DNA of 64,000 bases from Nostoc flagelliforme FACHB-838 (GCF_014698065.1 NZ_JACJSI010000003.1:116637-180636); one strand, 5' to 3'; shown: positions 17,071-27,143, counted from the stretch's first letter. Numbers and translations are program-made. Notes: generated by a model from the letters alone, not told the origin.

Positions 17071-18448
17071 TAGGGTTTTGGAGGAATTCTGTGGCTATTT
17101 GCTGTAATTGTTGGCGGTTGATTTTACCTTGGGAGTTGCGAGGTAGGTTTTGCTGGGGAATCCAATATTTTGGGATTTTAAATTTGCTGAGTTTGTCTTT
17201 GAGTAGGGTTTGAATTTTTAAGGCAGAGATATTTGATTTTTTGGGAATGTAAATCGCTGTTAAGGCTTGTCCCCAATATTTATCTGGGATGCCAATGACA
17301 CAAATATCGGCAACCATTTGAGTTGCTTGTATAGCTGATTCAATCTCTGCTGGGTAAATATTTTCTCCACCTGTAATAATTTTGTCGCTGTTACGTCCGA
17401 GAATATTTAAATGACCTTGATCGTCTAAAAAGCCTAAATCATCTACTTGGAAATCAGTTTGATTCTCTATGATTGTAGGATAATAACCAAGGGCTAAAGA
17501 TTGAGTCTGAATGGTGATATTTCCTATTTTATTGGAATTTAAAATTTCGCCTTGCTGATTGCGAATAGTTACTTTGGCATGGGGAAGAATTTGACCACTG
17601 CTAATTTTACCACCGAGAAAATCATTTGGTTTGAGGGTGGCGATTTGAGAGGCGGTTTCTGTCATGCCATAAGTAGGTGCTAACCGGATGCGATGAAATC
17701 TGGCTTTTTCTAGTAGTTCATTCCACGCTGGCGCACCTCCTAAAAGTACAGTATTAAATTGGGATAGCCATCCAGTTAACTCTGGATTTTGCAGGAGGCG
17801 TTGTAATTGAGTTGGTACTAAAGATATAAAAAAATCCGATTGTTTAATATTTAATATTTGGCTAGATTCTACAGCTTTAAATGGCAGAATAGCCAGTTTA
17901 CCTCCGGTGATGAACGAACGCATAAATTGCATTAACCCGCTAACGTGATATAGCGGTAACACGCAAAAAGAATTAACTTGTTTTAGTTGAAAGTATTCTG
18001 TAAAGCCTTGTACAGATGAGATGAGAGTTTCCCAAGTGTGAATGGCAAACTTAATTTGTCCTGATGAACCACCTGTAGGAATCATAATGCTATTGGGAAT
18101 TGGGCATTGGGTATTATTATGCTCATTCCCTATACCCCATGCCTCATTCCCCATTCCCAAAATAATATCTGGTTGTACTAAATCAAAGACTTGTTGGCAT
18201 TCTTGTGTTCCCCAGTCGGGGTTACAAAGAAAAACTGGACAATTCGCCGCACAAGCGGCAATAAAACTTGCTAAAAATAGTAATGGTTCGCGTTCGGCTA
18301 AGATGATTTTTGGTGGTGTTCCAGACGCTGATAGTTGTGTTAGTTCTAAATATAATTCTTGAGCTATTTGATTAAATTTGTGGCTATTATAACCAATAAG
18401 CCAATCATCCTGAACCAGATTGTTAAGGCAGTCTAAAGGTCGTTCCAT
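17063..18448 (-). CDS. menE: O-succinylbenzoate-CoA ligase MenE
   Basis: ANL-superfamily adenylate-forming enzyme that activates o-succinylbenzoate with ATP and CoA in phylloquinone synthesis. Motifs: [16 protein letters not shown] (P-loop-like A3), [14 protein letters not shown] (A5), [13 protein letters not shown] (A8) and the catalytic Lys in [12 protein letters not shown] near the C-terminus. I prefer the ATG at 18448 ([10 protein letters not shown]) to an upstream GTG at 18463; either way it overlaps menC's end. In the GTG numbering, residues ~102-126 (including [11 protein letters not shown]) are encoded by a dispersed 'cccattcccc' repeat at 18091-18162, just before the P-loop, and appear inserted in frame. 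Order menA-menC-menE on one strand implies an operon. Confidence 0.92.
   Translation of the reverse strand: MERPLDCLNNLVQDDWLIGYNSHKFNQIAQELYLELTQLSASGTPPKIILAEREPLLFLASFIAACAANCPVFLCNPDWGTQECQQVFDLVQPDIILGMGNEAWGIGNEHNNTQCPIPNSIMIPTGGSSGQIKFAIHTWETLISSVQGFTEYFQLKQVNSFCVLPLYHVSGLMQFMRSFITGGKLAILPFKAVESSQILNIKQSDFFISLVPTQLQRLLQNPELTGWLSQFNTVLLGGAPAWNELLEKARFHRIRLAPTYGMTETASQIATLKPNDFLGGKISSGQILPHAKVTIRNQQGEILNSNKIGNITIQTQSLALGYYPTIIENQTDFQVDDLGFLDDQGHLNILGRNSDKIITGGENIYPAEIESAIQATQMVADICVIGIPDKYWGQALTAIYIPKKSNISALKIQTLLKDKLSKFKIPKYWIPQQNLPRNSQGKINRQQLQQIATEFLQNPIT
18091..18162. repeat. Dispersed 'attgggaattgggcattggg' repeat inside menE
   Basis: Units of the form 'ccccattccc/tgccccat' run in both orientations through this block, a typical Nostoc intergenic repeat. 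Here it lies within menE and keeps frame. Confidence 0.7.
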
Positions 18449-19458
18449 AAACTTTGAAGCCACGTATCTTCTTGTTCAAAAAAATGGTCGATGCCAAAAC
18501 CAATTGCCCTGTTGTTTCGGGATAATTCCGCCGCTAGTTGGAGTGCTGCAAGTCTACCGATCGCAGTTTCAAATACTGAAGAAAATACAGTATCAATTTT
18601 ATGTTGGTGGCAAAACTTTCTCAGCCGAGATGGTGATCCAACTATCCCAGGCTTTATGACAAAAATTCCTCGCCAACCTTGTTGATAACAGGCAGCGAGT
18701 TGCCCAAGTGTGGCGACAGATTCATCTAAAGCGATCGCAGTTTTATAACACCTACTTAATTCCAACATCTCCTGAAATTGCTCAACGGGTAGCGGTTGTT
18801 CGATAAATTCAATTTCTAGGGGTAGTTCTGGATTTGCCTTGAAATTGTCGCAAGTCCGCAGCCATAAGTTAGCTTCTTCATGGCTGAGTCCACAGTTGGC
18901 ATCTAATCGCAGTTTGGTAAAGGCTGGTAAGGTTTGTATCAGTGACTCAAAAATTTCTAGTTCATCAGTGATCGCATACACACCAATTTTCCACTTAAAT
19001 GTGTGATATCCCTGCTCCCACAACGTTTGCCACTGATTTAAAGCCGCTTCCCCGGCTGATAATAAGGCACTGTAGAAGAGTGAATTAGGAGTTAGGAGTG
19101 AGAAGTTAGGAGTTATAAAATTATCTCCTTCATCTCCCCCACTCCCCACTCCCCACTCCCCACTCCCCATCTCACAAGCTGACTCAAAGCCAAATTGACA
19201 AGCAGGTAACTCATCTGGAATGGAGAAAATTATCTCGTCTGTGATTTCTCCTGGGAGTTGGCGACAAAAATCTAAGCCTTGTTCCACGGTTTCGGAACCA
19301 AACCAGCTAATTGGGGCAATTTCTCCCCAGCCGACTTTACCTGATTCATCGGTAAGGCGAAGAATAATACCTTCACGGATACCCCACTTACCATGATTGG
19401 TAGTTAGCGATCGCACAAATCTTCGCCGATAGGGACGAAATTGAAATTTGTAAGTCAT
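18433..19458 (-). CDS. menC: O-succinylbenzoate synthase MenC
   Basis: Enolase-superfamily enzyme converting SHCHC to o-succinylbenzoate in the phylloquinone pathway. Residues fitting the barrel active site: Lys in FKWKIGV, metal-binding acids in LRLDANCGLS, EFIEQPLP and ALDESVA, and the second Lys in FVIKPGIVG. Length is 341 aa, longer than usual because residues about 96-128 (MGSGEWGVGSGGDEG onward) come from an in-frame dispersed repeat at 19075-19172; the family consensus would run directly from FGFESA to YSALL. The insert lies between the capping domain and the barrel, where a loop may tolerate it. It overlaps menE (16 nt with the ATG start) and follows menA by 47 bp. Confidence 0.92.
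   Translation of the reverse strand: MTYKFQFRPYRRRFVRSLTTNHGKWGIREGIILRLTDESGKVGWGEIAPISWFGSETVEQGLDFCRQLPGEITDEIIFSIPDELPACQFGFESACEMGSGEWGVGSGGDEGDNFITPNFSLLTPNSLFYSALLSAGEAALNQWQTLWEQGYHTFKWKIGVYAITDELEIFESLIQTLPAFTKLRLDANCGLSHEEANLWLRTCDNFKANPELPLEIEFIEQPLPVEQFQEMLELSRCYKTAIALDESVATLGQLAACYQQGWRGIFVIKPGIVGSPSRLRKFCHQHKIDTVFSSVFETAIGRLAALQLAAELSRNNRAIGFGIDHFFEQEDTWLQSLWNDL
19075..19172. repeat. Tandem 'ccccact' heptamers and 'agttaggagt' repeat inside menC
   Basis: Five consecutive ccccact/ccccat units (about 19136-19170) next to 'gttaggagtgagaagttaggagtt' form a composite repeat. It is translated as part of MenC and leaves the frame open. Confidence 0.8.
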
Positions 19459-19505
19459 TAGTCAACATTTATTAGTGATTCTCCCAATTCTCAATTCCCA
19501 ATTCC

Positions 19506-20402
19506 CTAAACGATAAATCCCAAGCCGAAAAGCAAGCAAGCCCAGAAATGCACGGCTACAGCGATGAATTTACAGTTACTAACTTTGTCTGGTTGATTAT
19601 GATTTTCTTGAACGTGGCGGCATAATTTAAAGGCGAAGGGTAAACTTACCCAACTCAGCAATGTCCAAATTGGAGAAATCCCCCACAGTACAAACAGCAA
19701 GGTGAGGGGATAAATGCTACCAGTGAACCAAACTAGGAGTTGCGCCCCTTTTTGGGTTCCTAGACGGACGATAGGCGATCGCTTACCTGCGGCTATGTCA
19801 TCCTTAACTTGGTGGAAGTGTGAGCAAAACAAGACTAAGGTTGTGGCAATCCCGACAATCACTGAGGCTGCTAAACTTGTGATTGACCAAGTTTGGGTTT
19901 GGCTGTAGTAGGCTGCCTCCACCGCTAAGGGGCCAAAGGCAAAAAAGCAAAGAATCTCGCCTAAACCCTGATATCCTAAGCGAAAGGGAGGCCCTTGGTA
20001 CATATAGCCCAATCCGCAGCATAGTACAATTATGCCGATAACAGTTAGGTCTTGTTGCCAAAAGGCGATCGCTAGTATGCCCAGCAATCCCAAACCTAAA
20101 CACAAGTTTCCTAACCAAAATACTAATAGCTTATCGCCTGTTAAATTAACCAGAGAATGGTGCTTGTTTTGATCAATACCTGTTTCTGAATCAAAGACAT
20201 CATTACTGATATTTTCCCAGGCAAGAATTAAAATTGCAGCAGCTACAAAAGTAGAAAATACTGTACTATTGAACATTTTAGTTTCTGCAAATGCTACTGC
20301 TGTTCCTACCCAAATGGGCATAATGGCAACGCTGTACATTGGCGGTTTAATCGCTGCCATCCATAACTTAGTGTTGGGATATAAAATTTGCTTGGTAGTC
20401 AT
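19506..20402 (-). CDS. menA: 1,4-Dihydroxy-2-naphthoate phytyltransferase MenA
   Basis: UbiA-type prenyltransferase of the thylakoid or inner membrane. It attaches the phytyl chain to DHNA, the penultimate phase of phylloquinone synthesis. The first Asp-rich motif is NISNDVFDSETGIDQNKHH (about residues 64-82); a second acidic motif is seen at HFHQVKDDIAAGKRSPIV (about 195-212). Eight or nine hydrophobic helices are visible, starting at VAIMPIWVGTAVAF. Length (298 aa) is normal. It is the first gene of the menA-menC-menE operon and is divergent from menF with about 300 bp between them, which should carry both promoters. Confidence 0.93.
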   Translation of the reverse strand: MTTKQILYPNTKLWMAAIKPPMYSVAIMPIWVGTAVAFAETKMFNSTVFSTFVAAAILILAWENISNDVFDSETGIDQNKHHSLVNLTGDKLLVFWLGNLCLGLGLLGILAIAFWQQDLTVIGIIVLCCGLGYMYQGPPFRLGYQGLGEILCFFAFGPLAVEAAYYSQTQTWSITSLAASVIVGIATTLVLFCSHFHQVKDDIAAGKRSPIVRLGTQKGAQLLVWFTGSIYPLTLLFVLWGISPIWTLLSWVSLPFAFKLCRHVQENHNQPDKVSNCKFIAVAVHFWACLLFGLGFIV

Positions 20403-20710
20403 CAGTTGTGATTAATTAAATTGCCGGAATAGTACTTACTCTTGAGGTTTTATGATTTAAAGAGATGCTAGATATACATGAGCTAAAAACAACTACTACT
20501 TTGACTGTGGCTCGTTCACATCGCGTTGTTAACACTCCACCCTCACCTTGGCAGTCTAAGGCTGGAACTGTCTTGTCCGGGTCTAGGAACACCACAAACA
20601 AGGTAAACTCTACGCTGGTGAAATAGCAACTTAATATGTTACCTGTAGAAATACGACCACGATTTATTACACTTTAGGAAGTTAACTTAAAAAAAATTTA
20701 CTATAGAGCC
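20403..20710. other. Divergent promoter region between menA and menF
   Basis: Shared upstream region of the two phylloquinone transcription units. A short plus-strand frame at 20465-20626 (53 aa, Thr/Ser-rich, no recognised family) and an overlapping minus-strand frame are present; neither has a convincing ribosome site, so I do not call them genes. The stretch 20505-20600 is more GC-rich than its surroundings. Confidence 0.35.
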
Positions 20711-22126
20711 ATGACAGTTTCACCATGTCGTAGCAACCTCTTTGTAGAGGACAAAGATTTATATCAATTTTTGGTAGCGGTGCAAGAAAAGTGCGTCAAA
20801 AATAATTGCAGGCAAATTGTCAGTATCTCTCAGGAGATCGATTTAGTTGACCCTTTACTTGTATTAGATAAACTTACACAAGCAAATGAAATAAATTTTT
20901 ACTTTGAGGACAAAAGTAAAGGAGAAGCGATCGCAGCAATAGATGCTGTGGCAAAGTTACAAATTGATGGTGCAGATCGTTTTACTCAAGCTGAACATTT
21001 TATCAAATCTTGTCTAAAAAATATAATTAATTTTGGTAACATTAGCCAAGGTTTTTCTGGGCCTCACTTTTTTTGTTATTTCAGCTTTTTTGATAAAAAT
21101 GCCCAAGTAGATTATCCATTTCCATCTGCTACCATCTTTCTTCCACGCTGGCAAGTAGCTGTTAAAAATCAGCGTTGCATATTAGTAACAAATATAATTA
21201 TCAATAAAAGTGTAAATATTCAAAGATTATTGGAGAATGTGCAAAATAAAATTGATTTTGTCCAATCTTTAGAATATTACTCTCCTAATATTAATCCTTT
21301 TTCAGCAAAGTTATATAAGAAATCCGTCACAAATCCTGCCCAATTTAAACGTTCAGTAACATCTGTTTTGGAAAAAATCCGGTCTAGTCATTTAAGCAAG
21401 ATTGTCTTAGCAGATATATTAGATGTAAAATCAAGCAATCAGTTTGACTTAGTTCAATCCTTAAATAATCTTAGGCAAATACATCCTAATTGTTATATCT
21501 TTTCTACAAGTAATGGCAAAGGACAAAACTTTATTGGGGCAAGTCCAGAAAGATTAATTAGTATTAATAATCAACAGTTAATTACTGATGCTTTGGCTGG
21601 TTCTGCACCACGAGGTAAAACCCCTGCTGAAGATGCAGCTAATGCCAATCGCTTACTTAATAGTGAAAAAGAAAAGCACGAACATTCGCTGGTACTTGAT
21701 TTCATTACACAACGCCTATGTCAACTAGGTTTGTTACCACAGATATTAGCACCACGGCTGCGACAATTATCGAATATCCAGCATTTATGGACACCAATAA
21801 GTGCTATGGTTCCCGCTAACATCCATCCATTAAAGATTGTTGCTCAGTTGCATCCTACACCAGCCGTTGCCGGTGCAACACGAGATGTTGCTTGTGCGGA
21901 AATACGTCGTTATGAAAACTTTGAGAGGGGTTTGTATGCTGCGCCTCTGGGTTGGATAGATTCTCAAGGGAACTGCGAGTTTATTGTGGGAATTCGTTCA
22001 GCCTTGATTGATGGCGATCGCGCGAGATTGTATGCTGGTGCTGGTATCGTGGCTGGCTCCGATCCTGATAAGGAGTTTGCAGAGGTACAACTGAAACTTC
22101 AGGCGTTACTGAAAGCATTAGTTTAA
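20711..22126 (+). CDS. menF: Isochorismate synthase MenF
   Basis: Chorismate-binding enzyme producing isochorismate, the first committed step to phylloquinone. The C-terminal catalytic domain shows FIGASPERLISINNQQLITD, ALAGSAPRGKTPAEDAAN, LLNSEKEKHEHSLVLDFI (Mg and substrate acids), HLWTPISAMV, LHPTPAVAGATRDVAC and LYAGAGIVAGSDPDKEFAE. The 471-residue length and the divergent N-terminal half are typical of isochorismate synthases. MenF is preferred over salicylate- or anthranilate-forming relatives because of the neighbouring menA/C/E genes. Transcribed alone, away from menA. menD and menB are not in the window. Confidence 0.92.
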   Translation: MTVSPCRSNLFVEDKDLYQFLVAVQEKCVKNNCRQIVSISQEIDLVDPLLVLDKLTQANEINFYFEDKSKGEAIAAIDAVAKLQIDGADRFTQAEHFIKSCLKNIINFGNISQGFSGPHFFCYFSFFDKNAQVDYPFPSATIFLPRWQVAVKNQRCILVTNIIINKSVNIQRLLENVQNKIDFVQSLEYYSPNINPFSAKLYKKSVTNPAQFKRSVTSVLEKIRSSHLSKIVLADILDVKSSNQFDLVQSLNNLRQIHPNCYIFSTSNGKGQNFIGASPERLISINNQQLITDALAGSAPRGKTPAEDAANANRLLNSEKEKHEHSLVLDFITQRLCQLGLLPQILAPRLRQLSNIQHLWTPISAMVPANIHPLKIVAQLHPTPAVAGATRDVACAEIRRYENFERGLYAAPLGWIDSQGNCEFIVGIRSALIDGDRARLYAGAGIVAGSDPDKEFAEVQLKLQALLKALV

Positions 22127-22207
22127 AGAGACTTCCAAATTAAAAAACATCCAAAGATTTCTCTGCATGAAAGCATATCTTTATAGTTCCAATATCGTAG
22201 ATGCTTT

Positions 22208-22717
22208 ATGAAAATTGAAGTGGTAAAAGCTACTCAACAACAGAAGTCAGTGTTGGGTAATTTAATGGAACTATACCAGTATGATTTAAGTGAGATAGAA
22301 GCTAAAGATGTAGATGCCTGCGGCTTATTTGGCTATCGATATCTTGATTACTATTGGACAGAACCTGAGCGACACCCATTTCTAGTTAAAGTTGATGAGA
22401 AACTGGCAGGGTTTGTACTTGTTAATCAGCATACCTGCCTTCATCAAGATAACAATGCTATGTCTATTGCTGAGTTCTTTATCCTCAAGAAGTATCGAAG
22501 TAAGGGCATTGGTGAACAGGTAGCTACTCATATTTTCAACCACTTTCCCGGCAATTGGGAGGTACGCCAGACTGCTTTGAACTTAGGCGCACAAGCTTTT
22601 TGGAGCAAGGTAATTAGTCAATACACTAATGGAGCTTTTAATGAGGTTTTCTTAAATGATGAGCGATGGCATGGCCCAATTAAAACTTTTTACAACTCAG
22701 ATAAACTATTGACATAA
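22208..22717 (+). CDS. GNAT-family N-acetyltransferase
   Basis: 169 residues of the GNAT fold: N-terminal MKIEVVKATQQQKSVLGNL, a central strand pair (FLVKVDEKLAGFVLVNQH), and the acetyl-CoA motif KKYRSKGIGEQVATHIFNHF with the R/Q-x-x-G-x-G/A pyrophosphate loop. The substrate cannot be predicted. It follows menF by 80 bp on the same strand, so read-through is possible, but no functional link is evident. A strong hairpin ends it. Confidence 0.85.
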   Translation: MKIEVVKATQQQKSVLGNLMELYQYDLSEIEAKDVDACGLFGYRYLDYYWTEPERHPFLVKVDEKLAGFVLVNQHTCLHQDNNAMSIAEFFILKKYRSKGIGEQVATHIFNHFPGNWEVRQTALNLGAQAFWSKVISQYTNGAFNEVFLNDERWHGPIKTFYNSDKLLT

Positions 22718-22719
22718 AA

Positions 22720-22744
22720 AATACACCGATTTATCCGGTGTATT
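22720..22744. terminator. Bidirectional terminator between GNAT gene and proA
   Basis: Perfect 9-bp stem AATACACCG (22720-22728) / CGGTGTATT (22736-22744), 7-nt loop, with A-run before and T-rich sequence after. It sits just after the GNAT stop and 37 bp beyond the proA stop on the opposite strand. Confidence 0.85.
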
Positions 22745-22780
22745 TCTAGCGTTACTAAAGCATATACTTTTGATGATATC

Positions 22781-24088
22781 TTACACTAAATCTTGATGAG
22801 TAAAAGCTTTAGCATTGGCCCCAGCGTAAGTAGCTACAATATGACCATCGCCAGTCATTTGATATTTGTATGTGATTAATCCTTCTAAACCAACGGGGCC
22901 ACGGGGAGGCATTTGTTGCGTACTAATCCCTACTTCTGCACCGAAACCATAGCGGAAACCATCAGCAAATCTGGTAGAACAATTGTGAAATATATTAGCT
23001 GAATTTACTAATCCAAAGAAAGTTTCCACAGATGTTGAATCTTCAGTAATAATCGCGTCAGTATGACGAGAACCATATTCGTTAATATGCGCGATCGCAC
23101 CTTCTAAAGAATCTACAATCTTTATCGACAAAATAAAATCGCTGTATTCTGTTTCCCAGTCTTGCTCTGTTGCAGCTACGATATTAGGCAAAAGTTCTAA
23201 GGTGCGTTTATCACCTCTTAATTCTACATGACGTTCTTGCAAAGCCTCAGCAACTTTTGGTAAAAACTCTGTAGCAATTGATTGATGAACTAGCAAAGTT
23301 TCAATCGCATTACAAACAGCAGGATATTGGGCTTTGGCATCAACGGTAATCGGAACTGCTTTAGAAATATCAGCCGCTTTATCTATATAAAGATGACAAA
23401 TCCCGTCGGCGTGGCCTAATACAGGAATCCGTGTATTTTCTTGCACAAACCGTACAAAAGAATTAGAACCTCTAGGAATAATTAAATCCACATATTTATC
23501 TAATTTCAAAAGTTCTAAAGTTTCTTTTCTAGTTGTCAGCAACTGTACCGCATCAGGGTTAACGGCAGTTTGAGATAATCCTTGCTTAATTGCCTTAACT
23601 ATCGCTTCGCAAGAACGCACCGCTTCCTTTCCACATTTGAGGATTACACCATTTCCCGATTTGATCGCCAAGGAGACAATTTGAATCGCCGCCTCTGGAC
23701 GTGCTTCAAAAATAATCCCCAAAACGCCTAAAGGACAAGTAATCCGCTTGAGAATTAAGCCAGTATCAAGTTCGCGGTGAATCTGTACTTTACCAATTGG
23801 ATCGGCTAGTTTACCAACATCTCTTACTCCAGCGATCGCGTCTCTTAATTTATGTTCATCCAACTGTAAGCGTTTATAAAGTGGTTTAGGAATTCCTTCG
23901 GAAGTAGCAGCTTCACAATCAGCAATATTTGCTTGTAAAATTTGATCTCTAGCTGATTCTAAAGCTTGGGCGATCGCTTCAATCGCCTGATTTTTTGCCT
24001 CAGTGGAGAGAATCGCTAGCTTACTGGCAGCTTGGCGGGTTTGCCCTGCGATCGCAATTAGGGGAGAAGCAATGTTAAAAGTAGTCAT
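22781..24088 (-). CDS. proA: Gamma-glutamyl phosphate reductase ProA
   Basis: NADPH-dependent reduction of gamma-glutamyl phosphate to the semialdehyde in proline synthesis. It has an aldehyde-dehydrogenase fold: [49 protein letters not shown], and the active-site Cys in [32 protein letters not shown] is the usual C-terminal signature. Length 435 aa is normal. Single gene; proB is not here. It converges on the GNAT gene across a strong hairpin. Confidence 0.95.
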   Translation of the reverse strand: MTTFNIASPLIAIAGQTRQAASKLAILSTEAKNQAIEAIAQALESARDQILQANIADCEAATSEGIPKPLYKRLQLDEHKLRDAIAGVRDVGKLADPIGKVQIHRELDTGLILKRITCPLGVLGIIFEARPEAAIQIVSLAIKSGNGVILKCGKEAVRSCEAIVKAIKQGLSQTAVNPDAVQLLTTRKETLELLKLDKYVDLIIPRGSNSFVRFVQENTRIPVLGHADGICHLYIDKAADISKAVPITVDAKAQYPAVCNAIETLLVHQSIATEFLPKVAEALQERHVELRGDKRTLELLPNIVAATEQDWETEYSDFILSIKIVDSLEGAIAHINEYGSRHTDAIITEDSTSVETFFGLVNSANIFHNCSTRFADGFRYGFGAEVGISTQQMPPRGPVGLEGLITYKYQMTGDGHIVATYAGANAKAFTHQDLV

Positions 24089-24588
24089 AGTACAAATCTT
24101 TACCTTTTCCTCATCTTATCAATCTGAGGTTATGTTCATCATTCGTCTTCCTCCAATCGGGTGAACCATTTGGGTAATCAGCAATTACTCTGATTGGGTG
24201 AAGCTAGACTGGGTGTAAAACATTTATTCTCTGAATATCAAACACAGGCAAAAAGGCATTAAGTTTACAGCACCAAAAATATTGTAAGTATTATTACAGG
24301 TTTTATTTGTAAATCTTAAATATGATTTATGCGTTCCCCAGGCTAGAGAGACATAGTAATGTATGTTTTTCTAGCCTTTTACTTAAGTAAATAATTTATA
24401 CTTTACTTATTTAAATTTTTACTGATTAGATGTATAAATCTTGGTGTAGAGACTAGCAATTGCAACGTCTCTACAAAGATTACTACTGTAAGACTAGTAC
24501 GTGGGTTCCCTTCTGCCTTCTGCCTTCTGAATTACTTATTAGCCCTGCAATCAATCGCAAGGCTAATCTAGTAGAGGTTTTAGTTATT
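24089..24588. other. Intergenic region with a CCTTCTG heptamer tract
   Basis: A 500-bp AT-rich gap without a plausible gene. It holds an imperfect inverted repeat around 24150-24225 (atcgggtgaac / ttgggtgaagc direct copies) and a short tandem heptamer repeat, CCTTCTG repeated three times, at 24509-24530. The heptamer is of the STRR type common in heterocyst-forming cyanobacteria. Confidence 0.55.
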
Positions 24589-25191
24589 TCACTTTTTCAA
24601 AACTACATTGAAGGAATTTAAATATCCATTAATGGTTTTAACTAATGTCTTCTGCTGTTTTTTTGTAGTTATTGCCATTACTTGATATAGTCTGCCTTCA
24701 GCAACATACATTCTACTTTTAGTAATTTTCCCTCCAGAATTGATGTACTCAATTTCTTTGCCAGGATGATTATTGGAACTACGAATATTTCTTTGACTAA
24801 TTAAATTACTTTTCGTAGTCTTTAAAGCCATATCCCGTGCATTATTAAGTACAGCTTGGGGATCAGTCATTTGACCATAACTATAAGGAAAATCATTGTA
24901 AGCGACTACATAAGCTACTTGCTGTTTTGGTGGTTGAGCGACAAATATTTCTAAGGTAATTTCCCCCATATAAGTTTTTTGATATTGGGTATTTCTGTTG
25001 GGGCTTCCCGGCATCAAAATAGTAAAGCGTCCATCTGGAGCGGTGTATAACTTCCATTGTGGCTGCACGGGTTGAGAAACCGTTGGTTTAATAACAGCCT
25101 TTGGAGGTTTGGGTTGACGCGCTTCCACCAGAACAGAACCACCACAGATAAAGGTGGCGGCGATGAATGGCAACAGACTTTTAACTGTCAT
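24589..25191 (-). CDS. Exported hypothetical protein (PsbP/Mog1-like fold suspected)
   Basis: With the ATG at 25191 (MTVKSLLPFIAATFICGGSV) the protein has a signal peptide, probably cleaved after VEA. A Pro/Lys-rich linker follows (QPKPPKAVIKPTVSQPVQPQ), then a ~150-residue domain beginning WKLYTAPDGRFTILMPGSP. The opening FTILMPGSPNR and repeated strand-helix alternation recall PsbP/Mog1-type domains, but this is only a resemblance. The longer frame from 25221 adds ten charged residues. It lies 46 bp downstream of glk on the same strand and may share its transcript. Periplasmic or lumenal location is inferred. Confidence 0.7.
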   Translation of the reverse strand: MTVKSLLPFIAATFICGGSVLVEARQPKPPKAVIKPTVSQPVQPQWKLYTAPDGRFTILMPGSPNRNTQYQKTYMGEITLEIFVAQPPKQQVAYVVAYNDFPYSYGQMTDPQAVLNNARDMALKTTKSNLISQRNIRSSNNHPGKEIEYINSGGKITKSRMYVAEGRLYQVMAITTKKQQKTLVKTINGYLNSFNVVLKK

Positions 25192-25236
25192 AAGTTTTAC
25201 CTTTCGAGATGCTAATCTCACTGATGATGCTAGCTG

Positions 25237-26259
25237 TTATAACCTAGCAGCACATAAAGCAGCACCTATTAGCCCCACTTGGGGGTTGAGGATAATATAC
25301 ACGGGTATTTCTTCCAGGAGACGGCGCATCCTACCTTTTTGGGTGAAGTTTAATAAGAAACCACTGTTTTGGATTAAGGGCAAGATTTTGGGCGCAATTC
25401 CACCAGCGATGTATAAACCACCATAAGGTAGAAGTTTCAGGGCGAGATTGCCAGCTTCTGCACCATAAGCCTCTATAAATAATTGCAAAGTTTGTTCTGA
25501 AAGGCGATCGCTACCTTGCAATGCAGCAGTACCAATGGCAGCACCGGGATCGACGCTTTTCTCTTCCTGTCCCGCTTCTTGTTCCCAAGTTCTGACGATT
25601 TGGGCAATGTGTGGTGATTCGGCGGCGAATTTGCGATCGCGCAAAAATTGGTAAATTGCCACAATTCCCATTCCAGAAACCACGCGTTCTACAGAAACGC
25701 GCTGGATATCATGTTTACCCAGCAGGTATCTCAAGAGTTGAAACTCGATCTCATTCCGAGGGGCAAAGTCAGCGTGTCCACCTTCTGAGGGAAAGACTTG
25801 ATAGTGGTTTCCCTGCTTAATTAAAAATCCTTGCCCTAAGCCAGTACCAGCACCAATAATTCCAATTGGGGTTTCGGGTTGAGGTTTGCCAACTTGTAAG
25901 GTATGCAAGTCTTGTTTTTGTAAACCTAAAATGCCGTAGCCAATGGCGGCGAAGTCATTAATTAAAGAAATATGCCGGATACCTAATTCTTGTTGTAGAC
26001 GTTCGGTATCCAGGAACCAGACTAAATTGGTTAGCTTGGCAGTATTTTTGACAATGGGGCCTGCGATCGCAAAACAAGCCTTTTCTGGTATTGGTGTATC
26101 GGCTTTCATCAAAAACTGTTGCACAATTGGTACTAAATCGGGAAAATCAGCACTGTGGTAACTTTCCTGATAAATAGTATGTGTTGATGAGTCTGATGTT
26201 TTAACCAATCGCAGAATAGTTTTCGTACCGCCGATGTCTCCTGCTAGTAACAAAGTCAT
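25237..26259 (-). CDS. glk: Glucokinase
   Basis: ATP-dependent phosphorylation of glucose; ROK-unrelated Glk family. The phosphate loop is LAGDIGGTKTILRLVK at the N-terminus; IGAGTGLGQGFLI is the adenosine/substrate loop, and SEGGHADFAPRNEIEFQLL is the conserved family signature with the catalytic-region His/Asp. GGLYIAGGIAPKILPLI lies near the C-terminus. I take the ATG at 26259 (MTLLLAGDIGG); the frame extends upstream to 26304 without similarity. Length about 340 aa is normal. Downstream histidine-phosphatase and exported-protein genes lie on the same strand. Confidence 0.93.
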   Translation of the reverse strand: MTLLLAGDIGGTKTILRLVKTSDSSTHTIYQESYHSADFPDLVPIVQQFLMKADTPIPEKACFAIAGPIVKNTAKLTNLVWFLDTERLQQELGIRHISLINDFAAIGYGILGLQKQDLHTLQVGKPQPETPIGIIGAGTGLGQGFLIKQGNHYQVFPSEGGHADFAPRNEIEFQLLRYLLGKHDIQRVSVERVVSGMGIVAIYQFLRDRKFAAESPHIAQIVRTWEQEAGQEEKSVDPGAAIGTAALQGSDRLSEQTLQLFIEAYGAEAGNLALKLLPYGGLYIAGGIAPKILPLIQNSGFLLNFTQKGRMRRLLEEIPVYIILNPQVGLIGAALCAARL

Positions 26260-26342
26260 AGAACTTATTCGTGAATTAATTACTTTTTTGTAGGATATAC
26301 CCAAAGTAACAGAAGCGATGAACCCAAATCTCTATTAGAGGT

Positions 26343-26990
26343 TTAAGCAAATCGAATAACTTCTTCTATGTGGGTTAAATGGGAAGTATCGCCCGTTAGT
26401 TCTAATAACCATTCTGGATCTTGGCGTACCACTTTTACCAGAGAACATAAAGAAGCCTTAACTTCTATTTTGGCAATTTCCCCCACTAGCCCCATTGCTG
26501 CGCCCAACACAGATGCACCATGTGCCACTAGCAGGATATCCTCTGGGAAGAACTCAGTAGCTAAACATCTCGCAGTTTGCCCAGAACGTTCTCGTACTTT
26601 TTCGTGAGTTTCAGGAAATTTGGCGGCGATGCGCGAAGTATAGCTGGTGTCAATCCTGGGGAATAACTCTGCTAATGCTCTAGTTGAGAGTCTTTCAGGT
26701 TCTTCTGTCATCCAAACTGGATTTAGCCATTCACTCAAACCTGTTTCGAGTTTAATCGGTAACTTGAGCATTTCTGCAACTGCATTTGCCGTTTGTACGG
26801 TTCGCAGAAAAGGAGAAGCGAAAATATGGCCAATATTTTCTCCTTTTAATCGTTTAGCTAACTGCTGTGCCTGCACCATACCATCATCAGACAAAGGTGG
26901 ATCGTAGCGTCGTTCGGCGGTGAGAAACCAATCAGGGTTTACGAAATCGAGGCGGTTAGCGTGTCTTGCTATCCAGACTATTTGACTCAT
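26343..26990 (-). CDS. Histidine phosphatase family protein (phosphoglycerate-mutase-like)
   Basis: 215 residues with the branch-1 histidine phosphatase signatures: WIARHANRLDF (R9-H10; Asn replaces the usual Gly after RHA), FASPFLRTVQTANAVA with the second Arg, an acid in GLSEWLNP, and the second His in LLVAHGASVLGAAMGL. The catalytic set appears complete. Substrate unknown; members include phosphatases of sugar phosphates or proteins. It precedes glk by 83 bp on the same strand, so a joint role in carbon metabolism is possible but unproven. Confidence 0.85.
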   Translation of the reverse strand: MSQIVWIARHANRLDFVNPDWFLTAERRYDPPLSDDGMVQAQQLAKRLKGENIGHIFASPFLRTVQTANAVAEMLKLPIKLETGLSEWLNPVWMTEEPERLSTRALAELFPRIDTSYTSRIAAKFPETHEKVRERSGQTARCLATEFFPEDILLVAHGASVLGAAMGLVGEIAKIEVKASLCSLVKVVRQDPEWLLELTGDTSHLTHIEEVIRFA

Positions 26991-27143
26991 GAGTTTAATG
27001 ATTCCGGTGAATAGAATTCGCCGCTAAACAAATATAGATATCTGCAACGAGGGCTGCAAATATTAATATATGACAAAAATCGTAATAATATTTAATAATA
27101 AGAATAATTAGGAAAATTTATAAGTACTGTCAATGTAGCTTTA

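Noticed and set aside
20416..20626. Short frames on both strands between menA and menF
   Set aside because: No ribosome site or recognised family; both lie where divergent promoters are expected. Kept only as a note in the intergenic entry.
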